A stretch of DNA of 31,630 nucleotides from an uncultured Prevotellaceae bacterium (GTDB lineage: Bacteria > Bacteroidota > Bacteroidia > Bacteroidales > Bacteroidaceae), in the NCBI GenBank assembly GCA_946405695.1, contig CAMJIA010000014.1, positions 1 to 31,630 of the forward strand, given 5' to 3'. The translations under genes were made by a program, and so were the position numbers. Position 1 is the stretch's first letter, and each line of letters begins with the position of its first letter. Positions 12,777-20,296 of the stretch are shown one piece after another. The notes beneath the pieces were generated by a model. That model was not told the origin of the DNA. It saw nothing but the letters and a program-made list of their open reading frames with translations, and made no database searches.

Positions 12777-15700
12777 TAGTCATCATATAATTTGCCACCA
12801 CGTTGTTCGAAGATGTTGCCAAGGAGTGTTAGTTCCTTCAACTGCTTATCGTAGGTGTTCTTGTCGACAATCTCCGTGAGCGATGCTAGCTGTTCGAGGA
12901 TATAGAAGTTGACGAGACAGTCGTGCTTGGCAGCATCAAAGCGGGATTGCTCCAGTGAGCAGAACCACTTCATGTACTGCACGGAATTCTTCCACATTTT
13001 GTTGATGATGTTCAGTGCTTCCTTCTTATTACCAAGCGAAGCCCATGTGCGAGCCATGTCGAGTGAGCCGGAGCTGTAGTTGTGGGCAACGTTGAATGAT
13101 GGAATCATCTTCTCCGTATAGCGCAGTACCTCTTCAGCCTTCTTGTCCTGACCTTCGTACATCAGTTCCAGTGCCAGCTTAGACATGGTACGGCGGTGGG
13201 TGTAGCACATGCGCATAACCGTTTCGTCAAGATAGATGCCAGGCTTGTCGATGCCACCGAACTTGAAGCGGTGCATCACGTTGTCGTAGGTCTTCTCTGT
13301 ATCGAAGTTCTTGACGCCAGGAATAGGTCTACCCTCATGGGTTGTCGTAAATGGCGTGATGCGGTAGGCTAGGCCTTCGGTAATCACATTGTCACCCAGA
13401 TTAATGTAGTTGTCGTCGCCCACAGAGACGGCCACATAGATAGGACGCTCCCAATTGCACTGAGCCAGCATCTCCAAAATCATGAGGTCGCCCTTGTACA
13501 ACGCACGCTTGCCTTTCAGCGAGATAACCATCTTGTCAGGGATGGAGTCGGTAGCCATCAGCATACCACTGCGACGTACGGCCTCCTTGTCGATGGTCAT
13601 ATAGAGCGTATCGGTAGGTATCAGGTGCAGGTTGTCATTCTTGGAACGTACCCAGTATTTCAGGACGTTCTTCAATTCGAAGGGCTCGTCACCAAACTGC
13701 TGACGGGCCTCGTCAGGATGCTGACGGTAGTGTTCGAGCACAGCCTCTTTCATCTCCGGTTCAATGGAAACGTACTCGTTGGTACCTGAGCAGTACTCGA
13801 TGCGCTCCCACGAGATGGGTACGCTGGGTGAGTCGTAGGCCGGACGGCGCATCTGGTCGATGTACCAGTCAGTCTGCAGGTAGCTCAGGTTGCACACACG
13901 GGCATCAGTGCGCACACCTTCTACATCCTGGTTGTACCACAAGGGGAAGGTATCGTTGTCACCGTTTGTGAAGATGATGGGGTTATTCTTGTCCTGCAGC
14001 GTCATCAGATAGTTCTGTCCGAAGTCACGACAGGTGTAACGTCCTGAACGATCGTGGTCGTCCCACGTCTGAGTGGCCATCTGGACGGGAACGGCTAGGG
14101 TGACTAGTGATACTAGTGAGGCTAGAACAACTAGATTAACTCTCTTGAGTTTCTGACTCAGCAGTTCGATGATACCTGCCACACCGATACCACACCAGAT
14201 AGCATATGCATAGAACGAGCCAGCGTAGGCGTAGTCACGTTCACGGGGCTGTGAAGGTGTCTGGTTCAGGTAGATGACGATGGCCAGACCCGTCATAAAG
14301 AACAGGAAGAAAACCACCCAGAACTGGCGGATACCCGTCTGGTCCTTGATATTGTTATGGTGCTTGCCCAGTGACTGCCAGAAGAGTCCGATAAGACCTA
14401 GGATGAGTGGCAGACAGTAGAAGACGTTATGTCCCTTGTTCTCTTTTAGTTCGTCTGGCAGTTTGCTCTGGTCGCCTAAGCGCCAGTTGTCAAACCAGTC
14501 GAAGCCTGACAGCCAGTTGCCGTGCTCCAGTTCGCCATTACCCTGCAGGTCGTTCTGACGGCCAGCAAAGTTCCACATAAAGTAGCGCCAATACATCCAG
14601 TTGCACTGGTAGGAGATAAAGAAGCGCAGGTTCTCAAACTGTGAGGGCATCTTGACGCTAATCATCTCACCACAACGGTCGTACATCTCCTCGCGGCCGC
14701 TGATCTCGCCCATCCAACTCTCGTAGTTGCCACGATGAGCTGAGCTGTACATGCGGGGGAAGAACATGTTCTGTGCATATAGGTACTCGTCCTTGGTGCG
14801 TACTACAAAGTACTCGTCCTTTTCATCGGGAGAGGCCTTCTCCTTACGCTGCCAAACGGGGTCACCCTTCTTCATGACGGGCTTGCAGTATTCACCGTCC
14901 TTTTCTAATGCCACCTGTGAGGTGTATGCAGGACCATAGAACAGCGGGCGCTGGCCATACTGTTCACGCCCCAGGTATTCACCCAAGGTAAAGATATCCT
15001 CTGGTGAGTTCTGGTCCATTGGTGGGTTTGCTGAAGAACGGATGACGATAAGGGCGTATGATGAATAGCCAATCATCAGCATCAGCATGCAGAGCAGGGA
15101 GGTATTCTTAATGCGGGCGCTAACGAGAGCTCTAGGTTTCTGACCATTGACCTTGACCTGATAGCCGAGGATGAACCACATAATGACCAGTACAACGATA
15201 CCGATAATAGCTGCTGAGTAACCGTGACCATAGAACGGGATACCTAACATGGCGACAGCCAGTAGGAAAGCTGCGTTCTGGCGCTTGGGGGCCTTGTCGT
15301 TGTAGGTCTCGTAGATAGCCCAGATGATGGCGGCTACGAGCAGGAATATATATATAATCTCACCCGTATTGAACGGACAACCCAGTACGTTGACGAAGAA
15401 CAGTTCGAACCAACCGCCCACCTGTACGATGCCTGGTACGACACCATAGAGTACAGCAGCCAGAATGACTACCGAGATGAACAGAGCGATGAGTGAACCT
15501 TTCAAGTCGCGCTTGGGGTCGTCGATGGGGAACTTGCGATAGTAATAAACCAGCACAATGGCAGGTAGACACAGCAGGTTCAGCAGGTGAACACCGATGG
15601 AGAGGCCCGTCATATACATAATCAGTACCAGCCAACGGTCGGCATGAGGCTGGTCGGCTTGGTCTTCCCATTTCAGAATTAGCCAGAAGACGACAGCGGT

Positions 15701-16183
15701 GAAAGCCGATGAGTAGGCATAGACCTCACCCTCGACAGCTGAGAACCAGAAGGTGTCGCTGAAAGTGTAGATGAGGGCACCTACCATAGCGGATGCTTCG
15801 ATGGCTATCCACTTGTACATGGGGATATCCTTCAGCGTCGTGGCATTGCGGAAATCGTCTTGCTTGATGAGCAGACGGCGCACCAAGTGGCTGATGGTCC
15901 AGAATAGGAACAGGATGGTTGCTGCCGACAACAACGCACTCATCATGTTCACCATGAGCGCTACTTGTGATGAATCGCTGGCAAACTGAGAGAACAGATT
16001 GGCAGTAAGCATAAAGAATGGTGCCCCGGGTGGGTGACCGATTTCTAGTTTATAACCTGTAGAAATGAATTCCGGACAGTCCCAGAATGATGCTGTAGGT
16101 TCGACGGTGGAACAGTACACAATGGCAGCGATGGCAAAGGCAAGCCAGCCCATGATGTTGTCCACGATTCTGAATTGTTTCAT
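12776..16183 (-). CDS. DUF2723 (TMEM260-like, GT-C type) large membrane protein
   Basis: The 1135-residue protein has many membrane segments in its first half. Close to the start are the DUF2723 hallmarks FWDCPEFISTGYKL (33-46) and GHPPGAPFF (49-57), acidic and His residues typical of a GT-C glycosyltransferase first loop. A membrane block near 630-710 contains the 9-bp CTAG repeat. Next comes a soluble portion with TNGDNDTFPLWYNQDVEG (about 733-750), and a helical, TPR-like C-terminus. The human relative TMEM260 is a protein O-mannosyltransferase, so a lipid-sugar-dependent protein glycosylation role is plausible, but not shown here. It is followed by a deacetylase gene with TAATG overlap and preceded by its own candidate promoter. 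Family call strong, substrate unknown. Confidence 0.88.
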   Translation of the reverse strand: MKQFRIVDNIMGWLAFAIAAIVYCSTVEPTASFWDCPEFISTGYKLEIGHPPGAPFFMLTANLFSQFASDSSQVALMVNMMSALLSAATILFLFWTISHLVRRLLIKQDDFRNATTLKDIPMYKWIAIEASAMVGALIYTFSDTFWFSAVEGEVYAYSSAFTAVVFWLILKWEDQADQPHADRWLVLIMYMTGLSIGVHLLNLLCLPAIVLVYYYRKFPIDDPKRDLKGSLIALFISVVILAAVLYGVVPGIVQVGGWFELFFVNVLGCPFNTGEIIYIFLLVAAIIWAIYETYNDKAPKRQNAAFLLAVAMLGIPFYGHGYSAAIIGIVVLVIMWFILGYQVKVNGQKPRALVSARIKNTSLLCMLMLMIGYSSYALIVIRSSANPPMDQNSPEDIFTLGEYLGREQYGQRPLFYGPAYTSQVALEKDGEYCKPVMKKGDPVWQRKEKASPDEKDEYFVVRTKDEYLYAQNMFFPRMYSSAHRGNYESWMGEISGREEMYDRCGEMISVKMPSQFENLRFFISYQCNWMYWRYFMWNFAGRQNDLQGNGELEHGNWLSGFDWFDNWRLGDQSKLPDELKENKGHNVFYCLPLILGLIGLFWQSLGKHHNNIKDQTGIRQFWVVFFLFFMTGLAIVIYLNQTPSQPRERDYAYAGSFYAYAIWCGIGVAGIIELLSQKLKRVNLVVLASLVSLVTLAVPVQMATQTWDDHDRSGRYTCRDFGQNYLMTLQDKNNPIIFTNGDNDTFPLWYNQDVEGVRTDARVCNLSYLQTDWYIDQMRRPAYDSPSVPISWERIEYCSGTNEYVSIEPEMKEAVLEHYRQHPDEARQQFGDEPFELKNVLKYWVRSKNDNLHLIPTDTLYMTIDKEAVRRSGMLMATDSIPDKMVISLKGKRALYKGDLMILEMLAQCNWERPIYVAVSVGDDNYINLGDNVITEGLAYRITPFTTTHEGRPIPGVKNFDTEKTYDNVMHRFKFGGIDKPGIYLDETVMRMCYTHRRTMSKLALELMYEGQDKKAEEVLRYTEKMIPSFNVAHNYSSGSLDMARTWASLGNKKEALNIINKMWKNSVQYMKWFCSLEQSRFDAAKHDCLVNFYILEQLASLTEIVDKNTYDKQLKELTLLGNIFEQRGGKLYDD
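14091..14139. repeat. 9-bp CTAG-phased tandem repeat inside the DUF2723 gene
   Basis: CTAG tetramers start at 14095, 14104, 14113, 14122 and 14131, exactly 9 bp apart, inside units such as ACTAGTGAT and GCTAGAACA. On the coding strand they are read as CTA-Gxx, giving a Leu every third residue (about NLVVLASLVSLVTLAVP, residues 681-698) within a membrane helix. CTAG is usually scarce in bacterial DNA, so five in 40 bp is striking. Confidence 0.88.
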
Positions 16184-16219
16184 TTATTTGATGGTCTGTT
16201 AATTTTCTATTCCAACCTG

Positions 16220-16227
16220 CAAAGGTA
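16220..16227 (-). promoter_or_regulatory. Candidate -7 element upstream of DUF2723-deacetylase
   Basis: TACCTTTG on the minus strand matches TAnnTTTG and lies 37 bp before the DUF2723 ATG in a 105-bp intergenic gap. No clear TTTG is present 19-20 bp upstream (the region reads CTTTCTC), so the -33 element is weak or different. Confidence 0.5.
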
Positions 16228-16288
16228 ATATATATAATTGAGAAAGGAGAATTTTAGGAAAGAAATTTGGGGAAATTAAGGGAAATTA

Positions 16289-16741
16289 TTAGATGAGGAG
16301 CTGTGCACCATATATCAAGACCACATAGCGCAGGAATTTTCCCAATGCAATGCTGGTCAGCGAGATGGGGATGTTGGCACGCATCAGTCCGAGGACGATG
16401 GTGATGGCCGAACCTAATAGGGGCACGAAGGCGAAGAAACCCATCCATGCTCCATGACCGCCCATGAAACGGGTGGCTTTGTCGAGGTCTTGTTGTTTGA
16501 CGTGCAGATATTTCTCTATCCACTCCAACTTACCCATGCGTCCCACGAAGTAGTTGAACATACCGCCTGCCACGTTGCCGATGGTGCCATAGATGATCAG
16601 TCCCCAGGGGTCCAGACCGGCAGCCAGCAGTCCCGTCATCACCGCCTCACTGGAGAAGGGAAAGAAGGAACCGGCAATAAAGGCAGTGATGAGCATGCCC
16701 CAGTAGCCGTAGCTTATGAGAAGAGAGATGATGAAATCCAT
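16289..16741 (-). CDS. yqaA: YqaA-type membrane protein (DedA/VTT superfamily)
   Basis: This 150-residue protein has about four hydrophobic segments. GSFFPFSSEAV (24-34), GNVAGGMFNYFVGR (55-68), FVPLLGSAITIVLGLMR (105-121) and GKFLRY (134-139) are the YqaA subgroup patterns of the SNARE-associated/VTT family, whose larger members include DedA proteins linked to lipid or undecaprenyl-phosphate transport. YqaA itself has no settled function. The start lies inside the upstream gene (28-bp overlap), so it is probably translated by re-initiation. It ends a run of minus-strand genes before a 105-bp gap. Confidence 0.85.
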   Translation of the reverse strand: MDFIISLLISYGYWGMLITAFIAGSFFPFSSEAVMTGLLAAGLDPWGLIIYGTIGNVAGGMFNYFVGRMGKLEWIEKYLHVKQQDLDKATRFMGGHGAWMGFFAFVPLLGSAITIVLGLMRANIPISLTSIALGKFLRYVVLIYGAQLLI

Positions 16742-17655
16742 ATGTTATAGACTGTCAGCAGGAATGTGACGGTGGTAAGCACCAGAAAGGCGATGTTGGT
16801 GAACTTGGTAGATGTCAGTGCTACAAAATGGGCTATCAGCGGTGATGTATTCAATATCAGAATAAGCATCATGGCATTGAAATGCTGTGGTTGCAGGAAT
16901 AGAAGCACCAATGCCGCCAAGTCCATCCAGATAAAGAATCCGTAGAACATGCGGACGCGTATCTTGTCGAGGTAGTTCTTGTGGATGAAGTGAATTCCCC
17001 CGATAATGGCCAACAGGATGAAAAGTGCGAGTGTCGCTTTCTGGTAACTGGTGATGCCGTAGAGGTTGAAGGGTTCTTCAAAGACGGTCAGTGCCGAGAA
17101 ATGTTCTATGGCTAGTGTGTAGTCACGCTGGTAGAACAACCACATACAACCAAACCAGTAGGGCGTTAGCAGTCCCAAGAGTGATGCTGTCCATGTGCGC
17201 CACGACATCGACATGGTATTGGTAATCATCATCAGCCAAATGAGAGGCAGAAAGAAGAGTACGTGGACATAAGCCATCGATGCCACACCAAAGAAGAGGA
17301 AGGCGTAGTAGGTGAGTCCTACTGCCTTCTTGTCCTGATAGGTGTGGAACAACAGTAGGGTGAAAGCCGTCAGACAGGTAATCATGACTGCTTCACGCAA
17401 GACGGGGAAAAGGAAGCAGGCGGCACACGACAAGGCCAGAAACGAACTGCTCACCATGCGTGAGAAGATGCGTATCAGGACATTGGTGTTGTTCAGTTGC
17501 ACCATTAGATAGGTGGTGACGGCAAAGCATCCTATCTGCCACCACCAGTGGTTGGTCAGCACACCACATAATAGCCACACCACCAGTGCATAGACAATGG
17601 TGGCGGGCATGGTTAACTTGCTTTCAGCAATCCTATTCTGCAGTAGTTTCCTCAC
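16714..17655 (-). CDS. Polytopic membrane protein of unknown function
   Basis: I do not recognise a named family. The 313-residue product has about nine to ten hydrophobic segments (for example ATIVYALVVWLLCGVL, FLALSCAACFLFPVL, ALFILLAIIGGIHFI, IAFLVLTTVTFLLTVY) and short polar loops, one rich in aromatic residues. The earliest in-frame start is GTG at 17653-17655, with a stop codon three codons upstream. An internal ATG at residue 17 (17605-17607, MPATIVYAL) is an alternative and would place the first membrane segment at the N-terminus. The GTG lies inside a 7-bp repeat tract, which makes the later ATG attractive. It sits 35 bp after purD and overlaps yqaA by 28 bp, so the two membrane proteins may work together. 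Confidence 0.75.
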   Translation of the reverse strand: MRKLLQNRIAESKLTMPATIVYALVVWLLCGVLTNHWWWQIGCFAVTTYLMVQLNNTNVLIRIFSRMVSSSFLALSCAACFLFPVLREAVMITCLTAFTLLLFHTYQDKKAVGLTYYAFLFFGVASMAYVHVLFFLPLIWLMMITNTMSMSWRTWTASLLGLLTPYWFGCMWLFYQRDYTLAIEHFSALTVFEEPFNLYGITSYQKATLALFILLAIIGGIHFIHKNYLDKIRVRMFYGFFIWMDLAALVLLFLQPQHFNAMMLILILNTSPLIAHFVALTSTKFTNIAFLVLTTVTFLLTVYNIWISSSLFS

Positions 17656-17680
17656 TATTTGTTATTCACTATTCGTTAGC
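17653..17680. repeat. 7-bp tandem tract in the gap between purD and the membrane-protein gene
   Basis: Units CACTATT, TGTTATT, CACTATT and CGTTAGC follow each other with period 7, filling most of the 35-bp gap and running into the GTG start of the downstream gene. It is AT-rich and imperfect. Confidence 0.6.
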
Positions 17681-17690
17681 GAATCACCTT

Positions 17691-18977
17691 CTACAGGTCT
17701 GCTCCGATATCACGACGGAAGTATTTGTCAGTGAACTGTATCTTCTGAGCTTCGGTGAAAGATTTCTTGAGCGCTTCTTCCTTGTTGGCGCCATAGGATG
17801 AAACGGCAATGACACGACCACCATTGGTGACTACCTGTCCATCTTTCAATGCCGTTCCTGCGTGGAAGACGATGCTTCCTTCTATATCGTCGATACCCGT
17901 GATAGGATAACCTTTCTTGTATGCTTCAGGATAACCGCCGCTAACCAGCATGACGCAGACGGCTGCACGCTCGTCGAATATAACGGGGTGCTGGTCAAGG
18001 TTGCCAGCAGCAACACCCTCGAAGAGGTCAACGATATCGCTCTTCAAACGCAGCATGACACTTTCTGTTTCTGGGTCACCCATACGACAGTTGTATTCGA
18101 TGACGTAGGGCTCTGGTTCGCCAGTCGGTGTGTTAGTACGGTTGATAAGACCAAAGAAGATAAAACCTTTATAGTCAATGCCGTCGGCCTTCAGACCCTC
18201 TACGGTAGGACGGATAATACGGTCTTCCACCTTCTTCATCCATTCCTTGGTAGCGAAAGGTACGGGACTGACGGAGCCCATACCACCTGTGTTCAGACCG
18301 GTATCGTGCTCACCGATACGCTTGTAGTCCTTAGCTTCGGGCAATATTTGGTAGTGGTCGCCATCAGTGAGTACGAAAACACTACACTCGATACCGCTCA
18401 TAAACTCCTCGATGACCACGCGACTGCTGGCATTACCAAACATGCCGCCCAGCATCTCCTGCAATTCCTTCTTGGCTTCGTTGAGGGTAGGGAGAATGAG
18501 GACACCCTTACCAGCGCAGAGACCGTCGGCCTTCAGCACATAGGGCGCTTGGAGAGTCTCCAGGAAGGCTAAACCTTCTTGCACGTGTTCGCCGTCGAAC
18601 GTCTCGTAGCGGGCTGTGGGAATGTTGTGGCGTACCATGAATGCTTTGGCGAAATCCTTGGAACCTTCCAGCACGGCACCGGCCTTTGAAGGACCGATAA
18701 CGGGAATGTTCTTCGTGCGCTCGTCTGCTTTCAGATCGTCATAGATGCCTTTGACCAGTGGGTCTTCCGGACCAACAACCACCATGTCGATGGCTTTGTC
18801 AACGCAGAACTGCTTGATGGCTTCAAAGTCGTCAGCTTTCATACTGACATTTTCTCCGCAATCTCCAGTACCACCATTTCCTGGTGCGATATACAGTTTC
18901 TCACATTTCTTACTCTGTGCAATCTTCCATGCCAGGGCGTGCTCACGGCCGCCACTGCCTAACAAAAGAATCTTCAT
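17691..18977 (-). CDS. purD: Phosphoribosylamine--glycine ligase
   Basis: PurD makes glycinamide ribonucleotide from phosphoribosylamine, glycine and ATP, the second step of purine synthesis, in the cytoplasm. At 428 residues it has the family's normal length. Motifs are [14 protein letters not shown] (5-18), VGPEDPL (68-74), [18 protein letters not shown] (94-111), the ATP-grasp segment [13 protein letters not shown] (147-159), GGMGSVSP (231-238) and [11 protein letters not shown] (294-304, normally ExNxRxGDPET). The ATG at 18975-18977 is well placed. No other purine gene is nearby. The upstream gap holds an 8-bp tandem tract. Confidence 0.97.
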   Translation of the reverse strand: MKILLLGSGGREHALAWKIAQSKKCEKLYIAPGNGGTGDCGENVSMKADDFEAIKQFCVDKAIDMVVVGPEDPLVKGIYDDLKADERTKNIPVIGPSKAGAVLEGSKDFAKAFMVRHNIPTARYETFDGEHVQEGLAFLETLQAPYVLKADGLCAGKGVLILPTLNEAKKELQEMLGGMFGNASSRVVIEEFMSGIECSVFVLTDGDHYQILPEAKDYKRIGEHDTGLNTGGMGSVSPVPFATKEWMKKVEDRIIRPTVEGLKADGIDYKGFIFFGLINRTNTPTGEPEPYVIEYNCRMGDPETESVMLRLKSDIVDLFEGVAAGNLDQHPVIFDERAAVCVMLVSGGYPEAYKKGYPITGIDDIEGSIVFHAGTALKDGQVVTNGGRVIAVSSYGANKEEALKKSFTEAQKIQFTDKYFRRDIGADL

Positions 18978-18996
18978 TGTTTTTTATTATTTTTTT

Positions 18997-19038
18997 CGAT
19001 ATTCCGATGTTTCGATGTTTCGAGATTTCGATAATTCG
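18997..19038. repeat. 8-bp tandem tract (CGATGTTT type) between serB and purD
   Basis: CG dinucleotides start at 18997, 19005, 19013, 19021, 19029 and 19037, exactly 8 bp apart, in units CGATATTC, CGATGTTT, CGATGTTT, CGAGATTT, CGATAATT. The tract ends at the base before the serB stop codon and makes up two thirds of the 61-bp gap. No hairpin terminator is evident there. Confidence 0.85.
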
Positions 19039-20268
19039 TTAAAGTTTACCCTGCTCGCCAAGATAACTGTCTTTAAATCCCAGGAAGTAGAGCACGCCAT
19101 CTAGTCCGATGGTATTGATGCTCTGCTTGGCATTGGCTACCACACGGGGCTTGGCGTGGAAGGCAATGCCCAGACCGGCCTCGCTAATCATGGGAAGGTC
19201 ATTGGCGCCGTCACCTACAGCAATGGTTTGTGACAGATTGACTTTCTCTACCTGTGCGATGAGCTTCAACAACTCTGCCTTGCGGTGTCCGTCGACAATC
19301 TCTCCGACATAACGGCCAGTCAATTTGCCATCTTCGTCGACCTCTAATTCGTTGGCGTAGACATAGTCGATGCCGTAGCGACGCTGGAGGTATTCGCCAA
19401 AATAGGTGAATCCACCACTGAGGATGGCAATCTTGTAGCCGCAGGTCTTGAGGACAGACATCAGACGGTCTACACCCTCGGTCATGGGCAAGTGCTCGGC
19501 AATGTCCTGCATGACGCTGACATCCAAGCCTTTCAGTAGAGCCACACGACGTGTGAAACTCTCCTTGAAGTCTATCTCACCACGCATGGCACTCTCCGTA
19601 ATGGCACGAACCTCAGCACCGACACCGTTGCGCTCGGCCAGTTCGTCGATACACTCTGTCTGGATGAGCGTAGAGTCCATATCGAAGCAGATGAGGCGAC
19701 GCATACGGCGGAACATGTCATCTCTTTGGAACGAGAAGTCTATCTCCATCTGTTGTGATAGCTTCATCAGTTTCGACTGCATCTCCTGACGGTTGATGGG
19801 CTCGCCACGTAGCGAGAACTGGATGCAGGCACGCGTGTGCTTGTCAAGTTGTTTGATGCTTTTACGTCCCGTTAGGCGCAGAATAGAGTCGATGTTCAGC
19901 CCCTGATCTGCCAGGATCTGCGTAGCAGCTTGTATCTGGCGGGCTTCCAACTGTCGTCCCAGCACCATGAGGATATAGCGGTTCTTGCCCTGATGGCCCA
20001 CCCAGTCTTCGTACTCATCGTCGCTGATAGGTGCAAAACCGATGTTTACACCCAGTTCGGTGGCCTTGAACAACAGTTCCTTCATGGCCAGTCCTGACTT
20101 CATTTCGTCCATGCGAATCAGGATGCCCAATGATAGGGTATTGTGGATGTCAGCCTGGCCGATGTCAAGCACCTGGGCATCATACTTCGCCAGAATGCCC
20201 ATGACGGCCGCGGTCAGTCCCGGACGGTCTTGTCCTGTGATACGGACTAATATCTGCTCCTCTTTCAT
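19039..20268 (-). CDS. serB: Phosphoserine phosphatase with two N-terminal ACT domains
   Basis: SerB hydrolyses O-phosphoserine to serine, the last step of serine synthesis. The first part (about 1-175) contains two ACT-like modules, the first marked by ITGQDRPGLTAAVMGIL (10-26) and the second starting at YILMVLGRQ, likely sites for serine feedback. The HAD domain then shows the nucleophile motif FDMDSTLIQTECIDEL (195-210, Asp196 and Asp198), SGGF (284-287), the conserved Lys of the third motif near 330, and VGDGANDLPM (351-360). The 409-residue length fits the ACT-containing SerB form. It lies between the S9 peptidase gene (23-bp gap of 7-bp repeats) and purD. Confidence 0.97.
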   Translation of the reverse strand: MKEEQILVRITGQDRPGLTAAVMGILAKYDAQVLDIGQADIHNTLSLGILIRMDEMKSGLAMKELLFKATELGVNIGFAPISDDEYEDWVGHQGKNRYILMVLGRQLEARQIQAATQILADQGLNIDSILRLTGRKSIKQLDKHTRACIQFSLRGEPINRQEMQSKLMKLSQQMEIDFSFQRDDMFRRMRRLICFDMDSTLIQTECIDELAERNGVGAEVRAITESAMRGEIDFKESFTRRVALLKGLDVSVMQDIAEHLPMTEGVDRLMSVLKTCGYKIAILSGGFTYFGEYLQRRYGIDYVYANELEVDEDGKLTGRYVGEIVDGHRKAELLKLIAQVEKVNLSQTIAVGDGANDLPMISEAGLGIAFHAKPRVVANAKQSINTIGLDGVLYFLGFKDSYLGEQGKL

Positions 20269-20296
20269 AACTATAAACTATGAACTGTGAACTATT
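20269..20296. repeat. 7-bp tandem tract (AACTATG type) between the S9 peptidase gene and serB
   Basis: AACTATA, AACTATG, AACTGTG and AACTATT follow one another at period 7, filling the entire gap and running across the peptidase stop codon (20292-20294) up to the base after the serB ATG. There is no room for a separate promoter or terminator, so the genes are co-transcribed. Confidence 0.8.

Noticed and set aside
14091..14139. Recombination or attachment site
   Set aside because: No integrase or mobile gene nearby and the reading frame of DUF2723 is continuous through it.
17862..18572. 236-codon open frame on the plus strand
   Set aside because: Antisense to purD, whose ATP-grasp motifs run through the same bases.
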